A DNA stretch of 8,865 bases from NCBI GenBank assembly GCA_021296435.1, contig JAGWAK010000023.1, positions 1-8,865 on the forward strand, given 5' to 3'. Each line of letters begins with the position of its first letter. Within the stretch, counting starts at the first letter, position 1. Both the position numbers and the translations under genes were made by a program. Positions 1 through 7,603 of this stretch are shown one piece after another. Source of the DNA: Acidimicrobiia bacterium. Its GTDB lineage: Bacteria; Actinomycetota; Acidimicrobiia; Acidimicrobiales; CATQHL01. The notes beneath the pieces were generated by a model. It saw nothing but the letters and a program-made list of their open reading frames with translations. It was not told the origin of the DNA and did not search any database.

Positions 1-2448
1 CACGACCACGAACGGGAACTCCAGACCCTTGGCGGCGTGGACGGTCATGATCCGCACGGCGTCGTCGTCGGTCTCGGGAACCAGCGCCTCGACCACCCGG
101 GCACCCTCGCCGCGCTGCATGTCGACCCAGCTGAGGAACGCCCGCAGCGTGCCGCCGGTGGAGTCGGAGAACGCCCGCGCCTGATCCGCGGCGCGCCGCA
201 GCCGGCGCCAGGTGTCGCGGTGGCGATCCTCGGCGAAGGCCAACTCCAGCAGCCGGCGCTCGCGCACCACGCGGTCCACGATCTCCCCTGGGCTGCGCCA
301 GAGCCGCTCGCTGTGCAACTCCTGCATCCGCGCCTTGGCGACTGGGTGTTCGGGTTGCGGGCTCTTGCTCAGGTAATCCCAGGGCCGCTGGGCGCCGCCG
401 CACAGCAGCCGGTAGTCGTACAGGTCGTCGTCGCCGAAGCCGAAAGCCGCCGAGCGCAGCGCCGTCACCACCGCCAGATGGTCCGAGGGGTCGTCGATGG
501 CTCGCAGGGTCGCCAGCAAGTCGGTCTCCGCCCGGGTGGCGTACACGAGGCTGGAGGACTCCACCCGGTACGGAAGGCCCGCCGCCTCGAACGCCCCGAT
601 GAGCGGGCCCAGCACGGTGCGAGCCGGGATCAGCACACACACGTCGCTGAGCCGCAGCGGCCGCGTCCCGGACCCATCGCGCACCGGCCAGCTCTCCGCA
701 GCGGCCCGGCGGATCAGGGCGGCCACCTCGCCGAACTCGATGCCGCGCAGCTTCTCGGCGGGGATCCCCCGCGACTCGCCCTCGCCAATACTGCCGGTCC
801 CCAGCAGCAGCACCGGCGCGCCCGCCTCGCCCCTCAGCGGATTGCGAGCAGCCTGCAGGGGGACATAGTCGGGTTGGGATCCGGCGGCCGGTCGGACGAG
901 GCTTCCGAAGACGGCGTTGACCCAGTCCACGATCGCCGGAGATGAGCGCCAGTTGCGGCTGAGCGTCTCGCGGGCTTCGGGGCCGGCCCAGTCCGCCACC
1001 TGCAGGTACAGCCCGATGTCGGCCCGCCGGAACCGGTACAGCGACTGCTTCGGGTCGCCCACGAAGAAGAGCGCGCCATCGCCGCCGGTGAGGTTCTGCC
1101 AGGACGGTTTCCCGGTCGCCTCAGCGGAATCGTCGCCGGGGTCGCCCGCGGGGTCGCCTCGAGGGTCACCGGAGTCTCCCGCAGGATCACCGGACTGTCC
1201 GGTGGGGTCCTCGCAGGCGATCAGCAGGGCCAGCTCCACCTGGATGGGGTCGGTGTCCTGGAACTCGTCGATGAGCAGCCTCTGGTAGCGCCCGCGCAGC
1301 GACCGGCGCACGGCCACGCCCCGCTCGGGATGGCGCAGCAGGTTCCGGGCCTGCACCAGTAGGTCGTGGAACACCAGGCGCCCCTGGCGGCGCCGTCGCT
1401 CCGCCTCGGCCAGGACGAAGCCCGCCAGGCGGGCCAGCAGCTGTGCCGCACACGCGCGCCCGATGGCATCCAGGCGCATCCCGACCTCAGCGCGCAGCTC
1501 CTTCAGGCGCTCACGCACGGCCTCCTTGTCGAAGGACGGATGCCAGTTGGCCTTGCGGCCGAGCGGCCTCGGTCCCCGAGCCAGTTCCTCCAGCAGCACG
1601 ACGGCCTCCAGGTCGCCGGCCGGCTCGAGGCGGTCTGCCAGCCGGCCTAGGTCCAGGAGGACTTCGCAGAGGGCGTCCGGCCCCGCGGGCAGCGCCTCGG
1701 ATAGCCGGTCCAGCGGGATGTCGCACCAGCGGCTCTCCGCGGCCAGCTCGCGCATCGGCACGAGCAGATCGGCGAACTCCAGCGCCGGAACCTCGGGCAC
1801 CTCGGAGAGCAGCGGGATGCGTTCGGCGGCCAGGTCCCAGTTGTCGGCCATGCTCCGGGCCACGGCTCGCAGGTTGGCCAGCCGCATCCCCAGGGCGTCG
1901 CCCAGCACCAGCGACCGCTCCATGTGTGGTTCGGCCAGCAACTGCTCCACGAATCGCTCCCAGCCGTCGGCGAACTCCATGTCGGCACCGATCTCGTCGA
2001 GCATCTCCAGCCGGGGCGGCAGCCCGGCCTCGGCGGTGTGCTCGCGCAGGATCCGCTGCGCGAACGAGTGCAGCGTGCAGACCGCGGCGCCGTCCAGATC
2101 GTCCAGGGCCCGGCGCAAGATCTCGGCCTCCTCCCCGGAGGCCTCCCGGCTCGCCCTGACGAGGTCGCGCCGGAGTCGCTCGCGCAGCTCGGCGGCGGCC
2201 TTCTCCGTGAAGGTGATGGCGGCCACGTTGGCCAGCGCCACGCCGCTGCGCACCAGCGCCATGATCCGGGCCACCAGGGCCGTGGTCTTGCCGGTCCCAG
2301 CCCCGGCCTCCAGGAAGAGGTCGCGGCCCAGGTCCTCGCCGGCGGCCTGGCGGGCGCGAGCGTCCTCGCCGTGGCCACCACGACCACCGTGGTCGTCGTG
2401 CGAGCCGCCAGAACCGGCGCCTGCGAAGCCGGGCTCAGGCGTGCTCAC
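1..2448 (-). CDS. UvrD/AddA-like ATP-dependent DNA helicase (partial, C-terminus outside window)
   Basis: Superfamily 1A helicase, probably the motor subunit of an AddAB/RecBC-like helicase-nuclease that resects double-strand breaks for recombination. 816 codons are visible without a stop; the 3' end is cut by the window edge. Motifs seen: motif I GAGTGKT (residues 49-55, catalytic K54), motif Ia ITFTEKAAAELR (78-89), motif II DEFQD (394-398, Walker B D394/E395), motif III VGDPKQ (463-468), motif IV NWRS (499-502) and motif V with TVHAAKGLEFPFVVV (802-816). Motif VI and any C-terminal nuclease domain lie outside. The GTG start at 2446-2448 is chosen because a perfect AGGAGG sits 6 nt upstream; it overlaps the upstream AddB-like gene by 14 nt. 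Oddities are a Gly/His/Asp-rich N-terminal tail (about residues 10-33) and a Gly-Asp-Pro repeat insert between motifs II and III (about 420-440). The family assignment is firm. The choice between AddA, RecB and AdnB type is inference, because the C-terminus is missing. Confidence 0.93.
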   Translation of the reverse strand, partial: MSTPEPGFAGAGSGGSHDDHGGRGGHGEDARARQAAGEDLGRDLFLEAGAGTGKTTALVARIMALVRSGVALANVAAITFTEKAAAELRERLRRDLVRASREASGEEAEILRRALDDLDGAAVCTLHSFAQRILREHTAEAGLPPRLEMLDEIGADMEFADGWERFVEQLLAEPHMERSLVLGDALGMRLANLRAVARSMADNWDLAAERIPLLSEVPEVPALEFADLLVPMRELAAESRWCDIPLDRLSEALPAGPDALCEVLLDLGRLADRLEPAGDLEAVVLLEELARGPRPLGRKANWHPSFDKEAVRERLKELRAEVGMRLDAIGRACAAQLLARLAGFVLAEAERRRRQGRLVFHDLLVQARNLLRHPERGVAVRRSLRGRYQRLLIDEFQDTDPIQVELALLIACEDPTGQSGDPAGDSGDPRGDPAGDPGDDSAEATGKPSWQNLTGGDGALFFVGDPKQSLYRFRRADIGLYLQVADWAGPEARETLSRNWRSSPAIVDWVNAVFGSLVRPAAGSQPDYVPLQAARNPLRGEAGAPVLLLGTGSIGEGESRGIPAEKLRGIEFGEVAALIRRAAAESWPVRDGSGTRPLRLSDVCVLIPARTVLGPLIGAFEAAGLPYRVESSSLVYATRAETDLLATLRAIDDPSDHLAVVTALRSAAFGFGDDDLYDYRLLCGGAQRPWDYLSKSPQPEHPVAKARMQELHSERLWRSPGEIVDRVVRERRLLELAFAEDRHRDTWRRLRRAADQARAFSDSTGGTLRAFLSWVDMQRGEGARVVEALVPETDDDAVRIMTVHAAKGLEFPFVVV
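1129..1191 (-). repeat. Gly-Asp-Pro low-complexity insert in the helicase gene
   Basis: Residues 420-440 of the helicase read as units of GDP, AGDS, GDP, RGDP, AGDP and GDD, encoded by imperfect tandem 9 to 12-nt DNA units. The insert lies between helicase motif II (DEFQD) and motif III (VGDPKQ), so it is probably a surface loop. The frame stays open and motifs on both sides are intact, so the insert is tolerated. Its function is unknown. Confidence 0.75.
2380..2396. repeat. 17-bp inverted repeat near the 5' end of the helicase gene
   Basis: ACGACCAC, one central base, then GTGGTCGT: perfect 8-bp arms around position 2388. It lies about 50-70 nt inside the helicase coding region, in codons for the His/Asp/Gly-rich tail. 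It could form an mRNA hairpin just after the start, or simply reflect biased codons for alternating His, Asp and Gly. The repeat itself is seen directly; a function is not shown. Confidence 0.5.
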
Positions 2449-5400
2449 CGCCGCCCTCCTCGACTTGCTCGTCCTCCTCGCGCTGCCCGGTCTGCTCGGC
2501 CTGCTCCGCCGGGTAGTCGGCGGGCGGGCCGCCGCCCAGGAGCTCGTACTCCTCGATCGGCAGCAGCTCCCGCGCGCCCACCCGGAGCCAGCTCAGCAGC
2601 TCGGGGCTGGCGGCCTTGCGCAGGATCTGCGCGCTGAGCTCGGCGGCCCGCTGGCGGTCGGCGTCGCAGAAGTCGCAGTGCGAGGGATGACTGCGCGGCC
2701 GCGGGTAGGCGGGGAAGACACCGCCGGCGATCCCGTCGCAGATGCTCGCCAGGGTCCACTGCGTCTCGGCCTCGATCGGCGCCTCCGGCGGCAGCGGCAG
2801 CCAGCGGTAGTCCTCGCCCGCCGTCACGAACCAGTAGCCGACGACGACCTGCGCGTCGGCTCCGGCGATCTGCCGCACGGCCTGGGCGTACAGCGGCAGC
2901 TGCAGCCGCGGCAGGGCCTGGCGTTTCGGGCCGCGTCGAGGGCCGGACCCCGCGTAGATCGCCCACGGCTCCTCGCCGAGCCGCTGGTAGGTGTTGCTGC
3001 GGCCGGTCTTGTAGTCGACGACCACGAAGGCACCCGCACCGGTGACGTCAATGCGGTCGACCGCGCCGCGCAGGCGGATCGTGCGGCCGTCGCCCAGCGG
3101 CACCTCCGCCGGCGGCAGGTTCTCCTCGGCAGGGCGCCGGGGCGGCATGCCGAAGCCCTTCTCGCTGGCCCACGGCACGCAGCCGCCCGTGGCGCGCCAC
3201 CTCTGCTCGGTGTCCAGGAACGCCAGCAGCTCGCGGCCAATCCGGCTGCGCTCGGGTTCCCAGAAGACCCGCTGACCCACGCGCCCCTGCCCCTCGCGCT
3301 CGGCGAACGCCTCGGCCGCGATCTCGCTGAGGCGCCGCCGCTCAGCGTCGCCCCAGGGGGTGTCCGGGTCCGGCGCACCGGCCGCCAGGATCTCGCTGAG
3401 GAACCGGTCCAGGATCGAGTGGATCAGGTCACCGCGCTCCAGTGCGGAGATCCGCAACTCCCGCTCCGGCCGGTCAACCGGCTCGACACCCAGCATGTAG
3501 CGCATGAAGTAGCCGTGCGGGCAGGTGGCCCACGTCTCCAGCTGCGTGGCCGAGACGGCCCGCCCGCCGCCCGCCGGATCGGCGATGTCGCAGCCCGCCA
3601 GGTTCCCGTCGAAGCGCGTGAAGGCGCTGCTGCGCCGCGCCGCCAGCATCGTCACCGCAGGCCCCAGCGGCGCGCCGGGCGCCGCCAGCGGATGCTCATC
3701 CAGGGCGCCGCCGCGGTCGCGCTGGTCCAGCAGGACCCGCAGGTCGTACTCCTGCAGCGCCGTCGGGAAGGCGCACGCCCGCAGGGCTGCGGTGGGCGAG
3801 GGTACGTCGCTGAAGACGTCTCCGGGCAGCCTCGCCAAGTCGCCGGCACCCAGCAGCGGATCGGCATCACCGGGCTGCAGCGCCTGTGCGGCTTCCAGCA
3901 GCCAGCGCGACGGCAACCGGTCGGCGGTGCGGCGCAGGTCGCCGCGCGGGTACAGCAGCGTGCGCTCATCCGCGGCGGTCAGTGTGGCCCGGAAGTGGCG
4001 CTGATTCTCGGCGAGGCGGGCCGGGGGCGACTGCAGGGCCTCGGGCACCGCGGCCCGCTCGGTCTCGCTGAGCAGCGGGTCCTCGACCGCCTGGCCGGGG
4101 AACACCCCTTCGGCCATCCCCACCACCCAGACGCACTCCAACTCGCTGCCGAGCGCGGCGCCGACCGGACCGGTCAGCAGACCGTGGCCGGTGCGTCCCT
4201 GCCGCCCCCTGGCGGTCGCCAACTCGGCCTCCAGGGCGCGCCGGAACCGGGCCAGATCCGGCGCCGGGTCCACGGCGTCCAGGCCGCCGAGACGCTCGAG
4301 GCACGCCTCGACGCGCTCGGCGGCGGCTCGCTCGTGCGGCGGCCAGTCACGCTCCCGCCACTCGGCGCCGCCAACCAGGTCGCGGACCGCCCGCTCGGCC
4401 CAGCGCGCCAGCCGGCGCCAGGTCGCCAGACCGCTCGCCTCTTCGCCACGAGCCAGGATGTCGGCCATGAAGCGATCCAGGCTGCCGGCTGTGGCGAGGT
4501 CGCGCTCGATGTGCGCCCGGCGCCAGTCGCTGTCCTCGCCGAGCCGCTCCAGCTCGGACCGCCGGTTGGCGCAGTAGGCCTCCAGCCGCCGGCCCCACTC
4601 ACCGGCGCCGTCGATCACCCCGGCGCGGCGGCTGACCCGCTCCCAGGCCGCCACCGGCACCGGCCGCCAGCGCCCGTCCCCTTCCGGGTGCTGCGCGGCA
4701 CGGATCGGCGCCGCTGCCAGCCAGGCCATCACGTCAGAGCGGTTGTAGCGACGTGCCGGCAGGCCCAGGAGCCCCAGCAGGAAGCGCCCGAGCACGCTCG
4801 CGGTCAGCGGGCGCGCCGACGGGCCGCTGAAGGGCAACCCCACCGCCTGCAGTTGGTCGCCCAGCAGGCGGGCGTACGGGTCGTCGCGCCCGTACAGCAC
4901 CGCCATGCGCTCCAGCGGCACTTCCCGGCGCAGTGCCTCCACCACGCCCCGCAGCGCCGTGCGCACCTCCTCGTCGGGGTCGGGCGCGGCGATGATGCGG
5001 GTCGGCGCCGGCTCCGGCACGCCCGGGGGCTGCCATGCCTCGGTACCGACTAGGCGGCGCACCACCGCGGCCACTGGGGCGTCGGCGGCCTCGTCGCCGC
5101 AGACGCCGGCCACGACGCTGAACCCCTCGGCCGCGGCGGCCAGGGCGACCAGCAGGTCGAGCACGGCGGAGCCCAGCCGCTGCGGCAGGTACAGCACGAT
5201 GCGTCCCATCCCGGCGATGTCGGCGATCCGGGGCGGGTCGCCCCCCGGCGCCGTGCCGCCCTGTGGAGCCGACCCACCCGTCGGTCCCGGCACGCCGTCG
5301 GACATTCGGTCATGCGGGTCCGCCGGCTCCGCGGCCCCGGATCGGCTCAGCGCGTTGAGCAGCCCCGTCGCCTCCTCCAGCAGGTCGCGCTCGTCGTGGT

Positions 5401-5890
5401 AGCCCCCGGCCACCAGCCGTCGCCGCACGTACCGGCTGACGGCCACGACGTCGGCGGCTCGCGCCGAGGATTTCGCCAGGGCTCCCAGCTGGCGCTCGCT
5501 GAGATCGCGCAGCGTGCGATGTGTCTCGAGCAGGGCGCGCTCGGTGGCCAGATGGTCGCGCACCTCTCCGAACACTCCGGCGGCGGGCGTCTGCAGCACC
5601 TGCCGCATGGCTCCCGCCAGCACCGCAGCCGAGGCGGGCCGCAGTCCCCGGGCGGCCAGGGCCTCGCCCGCCAGCCGCTCGGCCAGCTCCCGCAGGGTGA
5701 CACAGTCCACCCCGATGTGTCCCCGCCTGGCCAGCGCCCGCCTAGTCACGATTGCCAGGCGGTGCTCGCCCACGACCACCGTCACCGGCGCCAGGAAGTG
5801 CCCGGCGTCTGCGCGCGCGTCCTCCACGACCTCGCACAGCGCCTCCAGGGTCGGCGCACCGTACGGCGTCAACCGCACCGCCACAGTCAC
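2435..5890 (-). CDS. AddB-like PD-(D/E)XK nuclease family protein
   Basis: Predicted nuclease subunit of an AddAB-like double-strand-break resection complex, 1151 aa from the chosen start. The N-terminal two thirds resemble the inactivated helicase fold of AddB/RecC-like proteins: no GxGKT is visible, while family-typical stretches such as VWVVGMAEGVFPGQ (about 587-600) are present. The C-terminal RecB-type nuclease has the expected residues: H824 (in GDLIHSILD), D945 (GAVDRID), D959 and K961 (DYKTG), and Q997xxxY1001. C790 (CPHGYF) and C1072/C1075 (HCDFC) match three of the four cysteines that bind an Fe-S cluster in this family; the fourth position reads R1081. The C-terminal 25 residues are Glu/Gln-rich. 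An in-frame extension to 6052 exists, but GTG 5890 fits the family N-terminus better (TVAVRLTPYG) and has a TACAGT box 7 nt upstream, as for a leaderless transcript. It is the first gene of a two-gene operon with the helicase. GTG 5884 is an alternative start. Confidence 0.9.
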   Translation of the reverse strand: MTVAVRLTPYGAPTLEALCEVVEDARADAGHFLAPVTVVVGEHRLAIVTRRALARRGHIGVDCVTLRELAERLAGEALAARGLRPASAAVLAGAMRQVLQTPAAGVFGEVRDHLATERALLETHRTLRDLSERQLGALAKSSARAADVVAVSRYVRRRLVAGGYHDERDLLEEATGLLNALSRSGAAEPADPHDRMSDGVPGPTGGSAPQGGTAPGGDPPRIADIAGMGRIVLYLPQRLGSAVLDLLVALAAAAEGFSVVAGVCGDEAADAPVAAVVRRLVGTEAWQPPGVPEPAPTRIIAAPDPDEEVRTALRGVVEALRREVPLERMAVLYGRDDPYARLLGDQLQAVGLPFSGPSARPLTASVLGRFLLGLLGLPARRYNRSDVMAWLAAAPIRAAQHPEGDGRWRPVPVAAWERVSRRAGVIDGAGEWGRRLEAYCANRRSELERLGEDSDWRRAHIERDLATAGSLDRFMADILARGEEASGLATWRRLARWAERAVRDLVGGAEWRERDWPPHERAAAERVEACLERLGGLDAVDPAPDLARFRRALEAELATARGRQGRTGHGLLTGPVGAALGSELECVWVVGMAEGVFPGQAVEDPLLSETERAAVPEALQSPPARLAENQRHFRATLTAADERTLLYPRGDLRRTADRLPSRWLLEAAQALQPGDADPLLGAGDLARLPGDVFSDVPSPTAALRACAFPTALQEYDLRVLLDQRDRGGALDEHPLAAPGAPLGPAVTMLAARRSSAFTRFDGNLAGCDIADPAGGGRAVSATQLETWATCPHGYFMRYMLGVEPVDRPERELRISALERGDLIHSILDRFLSEILAAGAPDPDTPWGDAERRRLSEIAAEAFAEREGQGRVGQRVFWEPERSRIGRELLAFLDTEQRWRATGGCVPWASEKGFGMPPRRPAEENLPPAEVPLGDGRTIRLRGAVDRIDVTGAGAFVVVDYKTGRSNTYQRLGEEPWAIYAGSGPRRGPKRQALPRLQLPLYAQAVRQIAGADAQVVVGYWFVTAGEDYRWLPLPPEAPIEAETQWTLASICDGIAGGVFPAYPRPRSHPSHCDFCDADRQRAAELSAQILRKAASPELLSWLRVGARELLPIEEYELLGGGPPADYPAEQAEQTGQREEDEQVEEGGGEHA
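2455..2460 (-). promoter_or_regulatory. Shine-Dalgarno of the helicase gene
   Basis: On the minus strand AGGAGG occurs 6 nt before GTG 2446-2448, inside the last codons of the AddB-like gene. It fixes the start of the helicase gene and suggests translational coupling of the two subunits. Confidence 0.8.
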
Positions 5891-6066
5891 GCCCGCAACT
5901 GTAGGGATCCCGTGAGACACCCCCGGCGAGGAACGGCAACTACCGTCCGTGCGGTGAACGGCGGTGCACACGGTGTCGGCTCGAGCAGGCACGCGGGACT
6001 TGCCCGCAGAGCAGCCCGCCGGGCGGCGGCGAGCACCCGACACGGCCCGCAAGGCCGGCAGCGGCG
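5891..6066. other. Divergent intergenic region between the nuclease and oxidoreductase genes
   Basis: 176 bp separating the two divergent start codons. It holds the TACAGT box for the minus-strand operon, three CGGTG copies at 5952-5956, 5962-5966 and 5971-5975 (about one helical turn apart), and a small inverted repeat GCGGG/CCCGC at 5993-5997 and 6003-6007. No convincing plus-strand promoter for the oxidoreductase stands out; TACCGT at 5941-5946 is only a weak -10 candidate. Confidence 0.5.
5898..5903 (-). promoter_or_regulatory. Candidate -10 box of the nuclease-helicase operon (leaderless)
   Basis: TACAGT (minus strand) fits TAnnnT and ends 7 nt before GTG 5888-5890, which would place transcription initiation on or next to the start codon. 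Leaderless transcripts are common in actinobacteria. No convincing -35 hexamer and no good ribosome binding site is seen upstream of this GTG, which fits but does not prove the idea. Confidence 0.4.
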
Positions 6067-7377
6067 ATGAGCGTCGAGCGAGCCGACGCCGTGATCATCG
6101 GTGCCGGAGTGATCGGCGCCGGGGTCGCCTACGAGTTCACCCGGCGCGGCCTGGCCACGGTGAGCGTGGAGCGGCTGCCGGGTGCCGGCCAGGGGTCCAC
6201 GAGTGCCTCCAGCGCGGTGGTGCGCTTCAACTACTCCACCCGGGCCGGGGTGGCCATGGCCGTCGAGGGGCTGGGTTACTGGCTGCGATGGCGGGAGCAC
6301 GTGGCCGCTCCGGCCGGGGCGCTGGTACCGGAGTTCGTGCAGTGCGGGATGCTGGTCTTCAAGGTCCCCGGCTCCAACCACGAGCGGGCCGCCGAGCACT
6401 TCGACGCCCTCGGGGTGCCGTATCAGGACCTGGACCGCCATGAGCTCCAGCGCCGCTTCCCGTACCTCGACGCCCGCCGGTTCGGCCCGCCGGCCCGGAT
6501 GGACGACGAGCGCTTCTGGGCCGAACCGGACGGGTTCGTCGACGGCGCCATCTGGATGCCCGAGGGGGGCTACGTCACCGACCCGATGCTGGCGGCCCGC
6601 AACCTGGCCGACGCCGCGGCGGCCGGTGGTGGCACGTTCCTCTACGGCCGCACCGTCACCGGCGTGCTGCGGGACGGCGACCAGGTGGCGGGCGTGGCGC
6701 TCGACGACGGGACCGAGGTGCGCGCCCCCGTCGTGGTGAACGTGGCGGGCCCGCACTCGTCGCACATCAACCGCCTGGCCGGCCTGGAGGGCGCCGCTGC
6801 GATCTCCACCCGCCCGATGCGCCGCGAGGTTTACGTGGTCCCCGGACCCCAGGGTCTGGACTTCGACGAGGTCGGCTGCGTCATGGGTGATCTGGACTGC
6901 GGCTTCTACCTGCGCCCCGAGCGCCCCAACAACATCCTTATCGGCAGCGTCGAGGCGGCCTGCGACGAACTCGAGTGGGTCGAGGACCCCGACGCGGTGC
7001 CGTTGACGACGACCCGCACCGAGTTTGAGACCCAGGTGCTGCGGGGCGCCCGGCGGATCCGCAACCTCGGCGTGCCGCATGAGCAGCGGGGCGTCGTCGG
7101 CGTCTACGACGTCACCGAGGACTGGCTGCCGATCTACGACCGCACCGACCTCGACGGCTACTACATGGCGATCGGCACCAGCGGCAACCAGTTCAAGAAC
7201 GCCGCCATCGCCGCCCACTGCATGGCGGAACTGATCACCGAGGTGGAGGCCGGCAGGGACCACGACGCCGACCCGCTCACCGTAAAGGGACCCCACCTGG
7301 GCCTGCCCATCGACCTGGCCACCTTCAGCCGCAACCGCCCCCTCGACGCCGCAGCCCCGGTCAACGTCCTGGGCTAG
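6067..7377 (+). CDS. FAD-dependent oxidoreductase, DAO/sarcosine oxidase-like family
   Basis: 436-aa flavoprotein of the D-amino-acid-oxidase (DAO) fold, probably cytoplasmic, likely oxidising an amine or N-methyl amino acid; the substrate cannot be read from sequence. An FAD-binding Rossmann motif opens the protein (GAGVIG, G12/G14/G17), with E35 at the end of the second strand as the expected ribose ligand. A Ser/Thr-rich segment plus VVRFNYS (about 44-57) matches the FAD-contacting stretch usual in this family. The C-terminal flavin loop GTSGNQFKNA (370-379) is typical. The length suits a single-subunit DAO-family enzyme. No signal peptide or membrane segment is seen. The start at ATG 6067 is supported because the Rossmann strand begins within ten residues; the ribosome binding site is weak (GGCAG, about 7 nt upstream). 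It is transcribed alone, divergent from the nuclease operon, with no transporter or partner subunit in view. Family assignment is firm; sarcosine, dimethylglycine or D-amino acid specificity is open. Confidence 0.92.
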   Translation: MSVERADAVIIGAGVIGAGVAYEFTRRGLATVSVERLPGAGQGSTSASSAVVRFNYSTRAGVAMAVEGLGYWLRWREHVAAPAGALVPEFVQCGMLVFKVPGSNHERAAEHFDALGVPYQDLDRHELQRRFPYLDARRFGPPARMDDERFWAEPDGFVDGAIWMPEGGYVTDPMLAARNLADAAAAGGGTFLYGRTVTGVLRDGDQVAGVALDDGTEVRAPVVVNVAGPHSSHINRLAGLEGAAAISTRPMRREVYVVPGPQGLDFDEVGCVMGDLDCGFYLRPERPNNILIGSVEAACDELEWVEDPDAVPLTTTRTEFETQVLRGARRIRNLGVPHEQRGVVGVYDVTEDWLPIYDRTDLDGYYMAIGTSGNQFKNAAIAAHCMAELITEVEAGRDHDADPLTVKGPHLGLPIDLATFSRNRPLDAAAPVNVLG

Positions 7378-7401
7378 GCGCCGCAAGATGACTCCCAGGG
7401 C
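7366..7401 (+). terminator. Weak hairpin over the stop codon of the oxidoreductase gene
   Basis: GTCCTGGG (7366-7373) can pair with CCCAGGGC (7394-7401), 8 bp including one G-T wobble, around a 20-nt loop that contains the stop codon. There is no T tract, so a classical intrinsic terminator is absent. A U-less actinobacterial-type terminator is possible but speculative. No better terminator is seen downstream. Confidence 0.2.
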
Positions 7402-7535
7402 CAGCTCCGTGTCATGCCGCGAGAACCGGGATCAACTATCCGGCGACTCAAGCCACGTCCCGATCGACGAACCGGGGACTAGGCAGATCGTCCAGCCGGA
7501 CGGCGACTGCAGCGCGATGCAAGTATCAGTGATTC

Positions 7536-7573
7536 AACAGTATTTGTCGACTGATTGACGAACAGTTGTTGCC
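7536..7573 (+). repeat. Direct repeat AACAGTnnTTGnC upstream of the HNH promoter
   Basis: Two copies at 7536-7548 and 7561-7573 match at 10 of 13 positions, 25 bp apart; the second copy overlaps the -35 hexamer. The arrangement is what a transcription-factor site would look like, but two imperfect copies are weak evidence. Confidence 0.3.
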
Positions 7574-7597
7574 TGCACATCAAGAGTCTGCTAGAGT
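7569..7597 (+). promoter_or_regulatory. Sigma70-type promoter of the HNH gene
   Basis: TTGCCT (7569-7574), a 17-bp spacer, then TAGAGT (7592-7597) preceded by TG one base away (extended -10, TGCTAGAGT). Predicted transcription start is near 7604, giving a leader of about 105 nt before ATG 7711. It sits in the most AT-rich part of the window, which supports a real promoter. Confidence 0.7.
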
Positions 7598-7603
7598 GCG
7601 GGG

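Noticed and set aside
37..945. 302-aa plus-strand open frame
   Set aside because: It lies antisense to the helicase gene, whose motifs IV and III run through the same DNA.
1463..5053. 1196-aa open frame on the plus strand
   Set aside because: It is antisense to both recombination genes and made of Arg/Ser/Pro/Gly-biased sequence without any recognisable domain. Long antisense frames are normal in DNA with this GC content, and the minus-strand genes carry full catalytic motifs.
6014..6024. GCCC/GGGC hairpin before the oxidoreductase
   Set aside because: Four pairs with a 3-nt loop is expected by chance in this GC-rich region.
5887..7386. 499-aa open frame on the minus strand
   Set aside because: It is the exact antisense of the FAD oxidoreductase, which has clear family motifs; the antisense product resembles nothing but a mirror of biased codons.
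7459..7480. tRNA T-arm-like stretch (GGTTCG on the minus strand)
   Set aside because: The stem pairs only 4 bp around a 10-nt loop and no acceptor, D or anticodon arms can be found near it.
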